Below, piece after piece: positions 54,947-64,000 of a DNA stretch of 64,000 nt. The stretch spans positions 24,556,874 through 24,620,873 of the forward strand of contig CM060195.1 in assembly GCA_030549335.1 (NCBI GenBank), read 5' to 3'. The notes under the pieces are model-generated. The model was not told the DNA's origin and did no database searches. It worked only from the letters and a program-made list of their open reading frames with translations. This DNA is from Pontederia crassipes. Its lineage: Eukaryota; Streptophyta; Magnoliopsida; Commelinales; Pontederiaceae. The stretch's first letter is position 1; every line of letters begins with the position of its first letter. Made by a program: the position numbers and the translations under genes.

Positions 54947-57900
54947 TGATGTAAAAAAATAAATCTGCTAGCAAGTGTACTAGTCACTCAAGTAATATAG
55001 TAAAAGAAGTAAATAGTATCAAACTTATGAGAAATATTATTAATTTAAATATCTAATCTTATAAATTAATAACAAAGGAAAAACATAGGTTTTGAAAATA
55101 GGTTGTCTAATTATAAAATAAAATAGTGAAAATAAGATGATATATAACAAATTAAGGATGATAACAAATTAAGGATAAATATTTGAACTAGAAAAGATAA
55201 ATTTAATCTTCAAATATGAATTAGAGTTTCCCTTAAATTATTAACCTAACAAGATTAAATTGCGATCTCTACGAATTGGCATTCTCTTAATGTAAACATG
55301 TAGATTAAACTATCTTAATTTAATAAAAAAATGAAGTCTCCATAAACTATCATCCTCTCAACTCAGATTAAAATTTAGATGCATTAAAATGAATTCCATA
55401 GCATATTAATCATTCCATAAATTATTATAGGTTAACATATCATACAGATCTAATTCTTCACAAACTAGTTCATACTAAAATTTATGAAGATATAATAAAA
55501 TAACACTAACAAAAATTATAAGAATTACACCTAGATAATAAAAGGTCGAAGATTTGAATCACGGGCAGACAACCGAGCAGCCTCTCAGACTTGATCAGGG
55601 TCATGATAACCTCTAGCTATCGCACCTCTCTCGTCTTGTCGGAGCCTATAGAGCTCATGACTCGTAGTGGAAGAAACCTTGGACTTTAGGGCCCCTCGGA
55701 TGGTGGTGTCTTCACTTATAGGTGTGGAAGGCTGGTTATGATGATCACGACGGTAATAATCGGATGATCAATCTTAAATTCTAAATTGTGATAAAATTTA
55801 TCTTAGACTTTGATAAATCTTCAATTTTGTTCATGGATTCTTCGACGTTGATGATCACTAGCTGATCATATTAGGTTTTTATCCCATTTTCCATTCATTT
55901 CACCCATATCGAACCCTTATTTTGCCTAATTTTTGGCCAATTATGCATGGAATGCAATGGATTGTGATAACCAGCTGATCATTCTCATTTTACACTTAAT
56001 TCCATGTGCATAGAGATTCTAAATTGTTAAAATCCATAAAAATATCAATTCTATGCCAAGATATCATTTTTGGGCAAGTTATCATTCCAATGTGCAAAGT
56101 TATTATTTTCTTAATTGAGTTGATTTCCAATGGTTATCTTGCCCTAAATTCCTTGCCATTATGAATTAATCATATTTGGGTAATCATATTTCAACTTATG
56201 CAAAGTTATCATTCCATTTCACAAGTTATCATTTTTGGTGTCAAGTTATCATTTTTAGGGCAAAATTGTCATTTCGATGTGCAAGGTTATCATTTCTGCA
56301 TAAAAAGCATTAGGCAATTGTTAAATTACTGTTCTAACTCCTTGCTGCTCTGATTTGATCACATTTGGATAACCACAATTAAGTTTATAACAAATTATCA
56401 TTTTATGGCACCAAGTTATCATTCCGGGGCACCAAAGTTATCATTCCTATGAAATCTTATCCACATTTGATAATTGACCTCATTTACTTTCCATCCTAAT
56501 CCCTTTGATACCTTCACTGCCCTGAACCACTCATATTTGGATAATCTTCATGATATGATGCAAAGTTATCATTTCGGGCTTAAAAGTTATCATTTTTAAT
56601 TATGGATTCCATTCCTGCACAACACCAATTCCCATTTAATAATAGAGCGGATAATTGTTATTGTCCTAATCCTTATTTGTATAAATCCTATTCAAGGACT
56701 TTGATGCTTGCTGTTTTGGCTCTTCTAGTAGGGAAAAGAAGGCTGTACAAGTTGGAAAAGGAGGAGGGACCACTTCCTTTTTGGTTGTCCAAAACGCTGG
56801 CACCTGCTGATATTTTCAGGACCAGGACACATGGCATAAGCAGAAGGGAATGGAACATTCTGATCTGCATCCAAGGGTGAACAAGAGTCATATATATGCT
56901 GTAGAATCTAGATGGAAAAGGGGGGCTGGCCATTTGCAGGGTTTCTGAGCAGAGGAAGAAGAAAGAGCTGGAGAAGGAGCTGCTGCAATATTCCTGATTT
57001 TCCTGTCGACAGATTTCCACTTAGGATGTTTTGTATCAGTTTTTCTTTCATTCTGTATCAAACTTTGTAACTATGAGGAGCTAATTCCCAACTCTCCTAG
57101 GATATGGTAGTAGTCTAATAAAGTATGGATGGGATGAACACACTGATTTCCTTTATTGATATCTGATATTTTGATTCCTGATTTCTGACTTCCTGAATTG
57201 TTTATTGGAGTCTGTTGTCATTGCCTAAAACTTTGATCTAATTAACAGCTGAGAGGTTGTTTTATAGTTTTATTCTTGTTCAGAAATGAATCAAGATGCA
57301 ATGGTATCCCTAAGATTTCAATCTATATTATTGCTAATTTCCTTTCCTGATTTAGTCATTTCAGAAATTTGATTCCCTGAATGCTGTGGGATTCTTCCTT
57401 GTTATTATAAATCTCCTGATTTCATTAATCACTGAGAAGTGAACTTAAAGTTTTCTTGTTGTTCAGAAATGAACCAAGAAGTAATGACAACTGATTGAAT
57501 TCCTATATGTAATCATGTGTTCAATCCTCCCAATTAATTAGTGCTAATGTGGATTTCAATTTACTTGCAGTCGAGAGACTAATTTTAAATCCCCCTTGTT
57601 GTTTAGAGATAAACCAAGAAGCATAAGCATTAATATTGGATTGATTTCATTCCTGCTAAGTTAATTGAAGTAATTCTCCTATTATTATAAGTGCAATTGG
57701 CTGTTATCATTTCAGATTTCACTGGATTGCCAAATTTGAAAGAATTTTTGTAAAATCAGTAAGGAACTTGAGTTTGGGCCTAATGTTAACTTGGTATCAG
57801 TAAGAACTCTTTTCTTATTCAACTTATCTAATCAACCATATAAAAATATGATAATTAGTTTGAATTAACCATGCTGTGATAACAGCTCCTTTTTAAGTTG

Positions 57901-58969
57901 AGTTAGAATTGATTATATTGATAACTTGTTCCATTTCATCCATACTTGAATTAGATGAACCCAAATTCCTAGGAGACCTTTCCCATTGATTGATACACTC
58001 TATTAAGTCCTTAGTTTATCCCTTAAAATTCAGTTTAGATAAATTCATAAAACTCTAAAAATAGTTATCCTTTTTGCCACAATTAAAAATCTGTTTCCTT
58101 CTTTTCTTGAATTCCTATTTTTGCCACTTGAAGTAGGGTTAGTTTAGATTGTCTTAGGGAGTCTTTGGCTTAAAATCACTATGGATACGACATTTGGGTC
58201 CATTACAATTGACATGTACACTTGCACTAGAGAGTGAGTTAGGGAGTTAAATAAAAAATTGAAAAATCTCAAATTTGATCACAAAATCAGCAAGTTATCA
58301 ATACACTCCTAAATCTCACTATCAGTTGGCCTTCTCCAATCAAATTATGACTTGTCAGGAAGTAATCATGGATTTAACACCAACTAATTAAACTTCATGA
58401 TTTTATCTCATTTTGCGCCTTGATGAATCTTGGAGTATGATAAAATCTAATCAGCCAAATCCTTGTTATCCCCACCTGCGCCTTGCACTTGATATAATGA
58501 AGTGGCACCGTTATTGCATAATTAGATATGATTCTCAGTTGTACCTTGATTTGCACCCTTATTGATTGATCATCTTGCCAAAGTTGAGATTGATCTCGAA
58601 TTCAATCATGTAACCAACTCTAATCAAGGTGATTTGCACCTTATACAAATCAACACATCAAACTGTAATTCATGCCTCAGATTGTGTAATTCAACTTGAT
58701 CAACTTGATTGCCAAAATTGCATGTGTATTTCATGTGATTTAGAGAATTGCATCTTCAATTTCACTCCTATGCGCCAATTTTTCTTTTTCCTACAAATTA
58801 ATTAAAATAAAATTTAATCCACCACCTATTATAATATTAAAAAAATAGTATTAGAAATTGATAAATTTAGAATTACTACTAAAAGTGACTAAAATGATGT
58901 ACAATGATCAAATTATAGAAACATTAATTAAAAACATAGACTAAAATATCTTGTATTTCGCATGCATCA
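54947..58969 (-). repeat. Second Tat/Athila-like LTR, interrupted by another LTR-like unit
   Basis: The left part (from 54947: GCTAGCAAGTGTACTAGTC) and right part (58301-58969, starting TGATGCATGCGAAAT on the minus strand) align to the two ends of the solo LTR at 52969-54482. The middle, about 55850-58300, does not, and appears to be a separate plus-oriented LTR (CACTATGGATACGACATTTG near its end, closing GTTATCA). No target duplication was found for either. A purine-rich GATTGAAGGAGTT beside 58970 could be a polypurine tract. Confidence 0.5.
56060..56600 (+). repeat. Array of about a dozen AAGTTATCATT motifs
   Basis: AAGTTATCATT or close variants recur about every 25-60 bases, many in the form GGGCAxxAAGTTATCATTyC, within the inserted LTR-like unit. 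It is not a simple tandem repeat because spacers differ. Confidence 0.75.
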
Positions 58970-60545
58970 AACTCCTTCAATCTTAAAGTCTTGCTTGTAA
59001 GTAAGACTCAATAAGGGTTAGGACCTCACTGAGTTTTTGATAGGTCCATGTGAAGGTCAGATTAAAGAGTGTGAAGATGACTGTCCCCTTTTCTCGATTG
59101 TCCATAAAGGAACTAAGAAACTCCACCACAAGAAGTGGGTAGGTATAGACTGATAGGAAGGCACTGCAAGCTCCCATTTGGGTGGTTTGGAGCTCGAAAT
59201 CTCAGAGAAATCCTAGGGACAAGAGGGCATCAGAATCGACAAACCTTGTTGCTAGAATGAGATGGGTTGTAAGAATGTGTACCGATGACACTAGCTGGGA
59301 GTAGCAAACTCGATTTCGGATGGGGATTGATAAGATGTGGCTCTTGTTCAGGGTTGAGTGTCACTGAATAGAAGATGACATAGTAGGGGAAGTGAGGGCA
59401 CATGACTGGTGACCCTCAGATGGGTGACTCGATGAAGGGGAACTAGGGTTTGGTGAAGGTTGAACAGAGCACGAGGATGATGAAGATGGGGTGACATTTA
59501 GATCAGTTAGTGGTCGGCGGGAGTAGGTCTTGGCGAAAGGTGTGAGACGACTTTGGTTGAAGTAGGGGTGAGGGAGAGACGGTCGGTGTAGAGTTGCTCG
59601 ATGAAGACTTGGTCCAAACTTGTTTGGATGGACGAAACATGCATGGATCCCTCTTCGCCTTGCTCCTCTGCTCACTGAGGGGTTGTCTAGGTGGTACTGT
59701 TCTATTCAATGGAATGCCCTTGAACCACCTTGGGGCCGATGCTCTTCAGGTGTGGGTTCCTGAGGTGGCGAACCTAGCACCGTGTCTTCATTTTCTATTG
59801 ACCCTTTGTTGGCTTTCAACGAGGCTGGCGGTGATGACTCTTCATCTTTTGTGGACGACGATGGGGATAGGGACATCCTAGGTTGTTAGTGTGCTACCAT
59901 CTTCTATCTCTATGCCAACGGCTTCTTGGGCACCATCCTCCTATGCGCATTCTGGCATTTGTGGTTACCCTTTCTCTTAATTTTGGCAATGGTGGCCTTG
60001 GCACCATGGCCGGTCCGTGCGGCCGGGACCTCTTAATGTTTTTTCTCTGAGTCCGAGGGAACTCGACTGGGCTGCCCTAGATACATCCTTCGCAAATGGG
60101 GTGGCGGCAAGTTGAAAGGCACCTCAACTTGTAATGGGGGTACATCCAATAATTCTTCTATTTGTTGGAGCTGAGATTTTCGGGCTTCATGCTCTCTTCT
60201 CCAATAGTTCTTCTATTTGTTGTTTCTGTAGCTATTGCAAAGAGTCGATGGCAGACTCATCGTCAAGCTCCACTAGGTTTTTTGGTACGCCCACGCTGCT
60301 AGGAGCTCGGCGGGGCCTCCAGTGGATGCCTCTAGATTGAGTTATGGTGAGCGCCATGCAAGGAATCTTGAGATAAGGGTTTTGGAAGAGAGTTTATGGA
60401 GATGAAACGACAGATGAAAAATGGAGGAGGGCTTTTCGAAGGTGGTAGATGAAGTGGCAGAGGAGAATGGGGGAGGGTTTGGAAAGGTGATAGGCTAGGG
60501 TAGGTGATGTAGTGGAGTTGGTGGGATGTACAAGTGATTTAGCCA
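58970..60545 (-). other. Decayed coding-like DNA, possibly retroelement interior
   Basis: GC content is higher than in the flanks, and short minus-strand frames include serine/proline-rich sequence (TPSSSSSCSVQPSPNPSS at about 59400-59500) and SVGVPKNLVELDDESAID near 60250. A CAACAAATAGAAGAA(C/T)TATTGG segment (minus strand) is duplicated at about 60150 and 60215. No domain is recognised. Its position next to a polypurine-like tract suggests the interior of a Tat/Athila-like element. Confidence 0.35.
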
Positions 60546-61930
60546 TGTATTTAATCACGTTTCGATTCATGTTCATATAACATGCATCAATTTATGGCCT
60601 TATTTACTTTAATTTTATAGAAATAGAAATTTACCCAAATTATATGTTTTATTGCAGAAAAAGTAAGAAAATTAAATTACGAAGCCACTTAAGAAAATGA
60701 CACTCAAATTGAAGTTAAAATGGAGTCAAAAATCGCAAATTAGTGGAGGCTGCCAAGGCTGAAATGAATATAATGGGCCGTGATGGGCCCATAACGTACA
60801 GACATGTAAGACCTGTTAACATGCCTAGATTTGTTCAGAAACTTGACCGAGTTACGGGCCGTGACCAGAATGTTACAGGTCATGAAATCACAACTTTACT
60901 TCGATCTAAACACTGTAAGTCCCGTGAAATTAGTATTACGGATTGTGAAATCCATATTACGGGCCATTACAAAGTTGTTATGGGGCATTACGAAGGCTGA
61001 TTTAAAGATTTCTTCCACTTTTCTTGGGAATTGCAATTGCAAATCAACTCCAAATCGTATCATAAGTCTCAGGGATCATTAGGAAACATATTTACTTTAT
61101 TTTGAAGAAGTTTTGGATGATTTCAAAATCCAATCAAAGTCTATTCTGATTTTTTATTTTGACATAAGAAAACTCTCAATCAAATCGAAACTTTACCAAA
61201 ACCCTTGGGACACCTAGAGACTATAATTAGAGATCCTAAGAGATATAAAAAAGACTATAATTAGAGACTCTAAGAGATAGAAAAATGGGTGCTTGTGCTG
61301 TGGTGCTTTGTGGCGTTTGAGACCTAAGAGCCGTGCTACATTGCATAGGACAGATTTTAGAGTTTTTTTAGTGTTTATTAGGAGAAACTACGGAGCAACT
61401 CAACGCGTATATTATGTAGCAATTCAGAAATCATCGAAGGTGAAGAATTCTGTCTTCTACCTATTATTTGGATGCTTTTTACTCATATTCCATTAGTTCT
61501 ATCTTTCATGTAATAGAGATTTTTACTTTATTCAGAAAACTGTATGAACTATTTGTTAGATTTGGATTAATATAATTATTTCAATTTCTTTTTATTATAA
61601 TTATTGTGTTTAATGCTTTTTACTAAGATTATTATATTCTGAAATAAGACTAAGGTGTGGAGTGGTTAGTTTTAAGATTTGATAATTCTCAGCGAATCAA
61701 TTTCTAACTTAAAGTTGAAACAATCATTACATGAAAGTAGTAACTCATCGTTTGTGCTAGATTTTGTGTGGTCTATCCATTTTTATCTAACGTGGATGGT
61801 TGTTAGTTTAGTAGTTACAACTTAATGCATCTTAATATTTTTTTAACTAAAGATTAACACAACATTTGTGATTCTAAGTTTTATGAGAGTTAAGATAATT
61901 TGATTTACTATCTTAATAAATGACAAATGA
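60546..61930 (+). repeat. Plus-strand Tat/Athila-like LTR fragment
   Basis: From TGTATTTAATCACGTTTCG the sequence parallels the reverse complement of 54482-53950, sharing ATTTACCCAAAT, AAAATTxAATTACGAA and AAGTTAAAATGGAG. At 60770-60990 it carries ACGGGCCGTGACC-type motifs. Ends are eroded and no duplication was found. Confidence 0.55.
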
Positions 61931-62508
61931 CAAATGACATGATTTTTCAAATATTAGTTTATAAGGTGTAGCTCTGAGTGATGTTTTGTATACCGTCCTA
62001 CATGCCTAGAGAGCATTTCCAACTTTGAACTCCAATCCCGTATTAAGCTACTGTTTTATCTAGAATAGTCTTGATTTGCCTATTTGAGATTTCTACTTGA
62101 CCGGACATATGTGGATAGTAGGGGACTGTGACAAAGGTGTCACGGGCAATCCGTTCTTCTTTAGATTCTTAGAATTTTCATTGATATGGTCATCTTATTT
62201 TTGCTAATGTTGCTCCATCTTATTTTTGCAATTGATATGGTAGTTTGAGGCGCTAATAATTGGCCCGATCCAGCCACCTCCCACTTGCGTATTTACGCCG
62301 GATTTATCCTGCGCCATGAAACTTGCAACTAATGTTAGTGGTTTACTTTTCTTCGTTGGATTTTTCCAATTGGTGTTTGTGTAACATAAACACAGACTAA
62401 AAATATTATCCTTTTACGTGCCGTTTTATCTTCGCTTTTCTTCTCCTCGTCTATTTTTCTGACGTCAACCATGATGCACTTAGAAATTTCCTCTCCGTTT
62501 TTTTTTGT

Positions 62509-62511
<3 letters not shown>
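61931..62511. other. Spacer upstream of the P450 gene
   Basis: No gene was recognised. The last 150 bases lead into the microsatellite. Confidence 0.4.
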
Positions 62512-62550
<39 letters not shown>

Positions 62551-62553
62551 GTA

Positions 62554-62630
<77 letters not shown>
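62512..62630. repeat. (TAA)n microsatellite, about 40 units
   Basis: Perfect TAA/AAT repeats apart from one GTAGTA interruption at about 62551. It lies about 280 bp upstream of the P450 start codon and is likely to vary in length between individuals. The poly-asparagine frame is an artefact. Confidence 0.95.
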
Positions 62631-62643
62631 TCCATTTTCATAA

Positions 62644-62737
62644 ATCCCAATCTATCGGGATCAAAATTAAGACGCCGTAGAAAAACAAAAATCCCAATCT
62701 ATCGGGATCAAAATTAAGACGCCGTAGAAAAACAAAA
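62644..62737. repeat. Perfect 47-bp tandem duplication in the P450 upstream region
   Basis: Two adjacent identical 47-bp units, at 62644-62690 and 62691-62737, each starting ATCCCAATCTATCGGGATC. That start contains an inverted repeat (ATCCC ... GGGAT), so each unit can form a small hairpin. Confidence 0.92.
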
Positions 62738-62842
62738 AAGAAAAAAAAAGACAGAAACAAACGGAAAGCCCCACACCCAAAATGATACGACCAGACCTCA
62801 AGATTGTAGAAATCTTTATGATTTTTTCTTCAATTTAAGAAT

Positions 62843-62849
62843 TATAAAA
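62843..62849 (+). promoter_or_regulatory. Probable TATA box of the P450 gene
   Basis: TATAAAA in the context AATTATAAAACAAG, 59 bases before the preferred ATG, which leaves a leader of about 30 bases. Confidence 0.55.
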
Positions 62850-62907
62850 CAAGACCGAAAGTGGTGTAAACGTGAGAAGGAACTTAATGTTCGTTTTCTG
62901 CCATGCC

Positions 62908-64000
62908 ATGGCTTCAACAGATTCATTTATGATGCTCGTCTTCCTCCTCGTTCCTCCGTTACTGTACCTATCTTTATTCTGGAGCAACACAAGATTCAAG
63001 AAGAAGGTCACGATCGCTTCCGAGGAACCAGAGGTCCCCCCAGGCCCGGCGAAGCTTCCCATACTAGGACACCTCCTCCACCTCGCCGGAGGAGAGAACC
63101 TGCACCGGCGCCTCTGGGAGCTATCCAAGCAACATGGGCCTCTCATGCACCTTAAGCTCGGACAAGTCTCCACCTTTGTGGTCTCCTCAGCGGACTTGGC
63201 CAAGGAGGTGCTCAGGAAGCACGATGTCGACTGCCCCAACCGTCCCCGGAGCACCCCCACTCTGACGCTCTCTTACGGAAACTCAGACATGGGCTTCAGT
63301 CCCTATGGAGAAAGGTGGAAGGAGCGGCGGAGGATTTGCGTAGAGGAGTTCATGAGCAACAAGAAGGTGACCGCTTTGAGGTCTGTCGTGGAGGAGGAGA
63401 TCGGTCGGGCGATGAGGTCTATAGCTTCCAGGACAGGGGATTCGCCATTGGTGGTGAACGTGAGTGACTCATCTTCCTTCGTAAGCAGCAGCATAATATA
63501 CAAAATGGCCTTGGGTAGAAGCCATCACGACGACGACCGGGAGTATATACATCTCCAAGGGATCATAAAAAAAGCTGAAGCCATATTTAGTAGCTTCTTC
63601 CTCGGTGACTACTTGCCGCGGCTCCGTTGGGTGGACGTTCTTACGGGGACGCGAGGGAGACTCCGACGGCTCTTTCTTGAGCTCGATAGCTTCTTCGACC
63701 AACTCATTAAGGAACGAGGACTTAATCACGATGGAGACAGCATACTGAATGCTTTGCTGCACGCACAGAGGGACACGAAGAGCTTGACAGAAAATGAGGT
63801 CAAAGCCCTGCTTATGGTACGTTAATTTCATAAGTTCTCAATTTCAGCAGACGATTAATTAATTATTCACTTTAATATTTCTTATTTTATTTTTTCAGAA
63901 TGTTTTCTTGGCGGGCATAGACACGTCATCGTCTGTCATGGAGTGGGCGATGACAGAGCTGATGAGGCATCCCGAGGCGATGAGGAGGTCGCAGGACGAA
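62908..64000 (+). CDS. Cytochrome P450, CYP71 clan, 5' part (exon 1 and start of exon 2)
   Basis: A haem-thiolate monooxygenase of the endoplasmic reticulum that takes electrons from cytochrome P450 reductase. ATG 62908 is preferred: context GCCATGGC and product MASTDSFMMLVFLLVPPLLY, a normal membrane anchor; ATGs at 62872 and 62887 would add an atypical N-terminus. Exon 1 (62908-63816) encodes 303 residues with the PPGP hinge at 44-47, PILGHLLHL, and the C-helix WxxxR as WKERR at 137-141. The intron is 63817-63898 (GTACGT ... TTTTCAG), in phase 0 and at the place conserved in A-type P450s. Exon 2 opens NVFLAGIDTSSSVMEWAM, with the I-helix AGxDTS oxygen-activation motif. The ExxR and FxxGxRxC haem-binding motifs lie beyond the window. 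No frameshift is seen and codons are GC-rich. Substrate is unknown; CYP71 enzymes mostly act in terpenoid, alkaloid and other specialised pathways. Confidence 0.93.
63817..63898 (+). other. P450 intron 1
   Basis: 82 bp, GT-AG, with an AT-rich body and a T-rich tract before the acceptor. It joins CTT-ATG to AAT-GTT, keeping the frame. Confidence 0.92.

Noticed and set aside
56602..56880. 92-codon plus-strand frame MDSIPAQHQF...
   Set aside because: It lies inside the LTR-like unit with the AAGTTATCATT array, lacks codon bias and has no recognisable domain.
62505..62717. Open frame with a long poly-asparagine run
   Set aside because: It is simply the (TAA)n microsatellite read in one frame.
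1..64000. Integrated pararetrovirus or other virus-derived gene
   Set aside because: All reverse transcriptase, integrase and gag fragments fit copia or gypsy retrotransposons by domain order and LTR structure; no movement-protein or coat-protein pattern was seen.

Overview
The window is nuclear DNA of a flowering plant. The evidence is a cytochrome P450 gene with a GT-AG intron at the right edge, plant-type LTR retrotransposons primed by initiator-tRNA-Met sites, CACTA, hAT and Tourist-like DNA transposons, and AT-rich spacer. Two short genic stretches with strong GC at third codon positions (38344-38604 and the P450) hint at a monocot, probably not a grass. This is inference; no species is assigned.

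Genes are few. The one protein gene recognised with confidence is the 5' part of a CYP71-clan P450 (start at 62908, intron 63817-63898, exon 2 cut by the window end). A small GC3-rich reading frame at 38344-38604 looks genuinely coding but is not recognised. A 76-codon minus-strand frame at 35923-36153 is a weak candidate. On the minus strand at 20.35-19.7 kb there is what looks like a small nucleolar RNA transcription unit: a TATA box, two TGGGCC site II elements and a telo-box-like motif, followed by two C/D-box snoRNA candidates, each with a 12-nt antisense match to 18S rRNA.

Most of the rest is layered mobile DNA, much of it bounded to the base by target-site duplications. From left to right: a non-autonomous CACTA element (2415-5202) split by a solo LTR (3664-4884); a decayed plus-strand copia (about 6537-17033) split by a SIRE-like insert (8263-12182, itself carrying a hAT MITE) and by a solo LTR (13026-16475); a young LARD-like element with two 667-bp LTRs (20424-24759) immediately upstream of the snoRNA promoter; a minus-strand copia (26125-33831) whose leader contains a gag-only gypsy element (31627-33467); a second gag-only gypsy element (39969-48830) whose 5' LTR carries a MITE and a solo LTR; a region of copia LTR remnants, a TRIM-like element, a hAT MITE and a duplicate of DNA upstream of the 38-kb gene (49.2-51.3 kb); and Tat/Athila-like LTRs in both orientations (52969-61.9 kb).

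Points that stand out are the snoRNA unit next to a recent retrotransposon, two independent gag-only gypsy elements, filled and empty insertion sites visible between the two LTRs of one element, and the repeated finding of arrays of GC-rich, near-palindromic motifs inside LTRs of unrelated families. No array of CRISPR type, no virus-derived gene and no prokaryote-type operon was seen.
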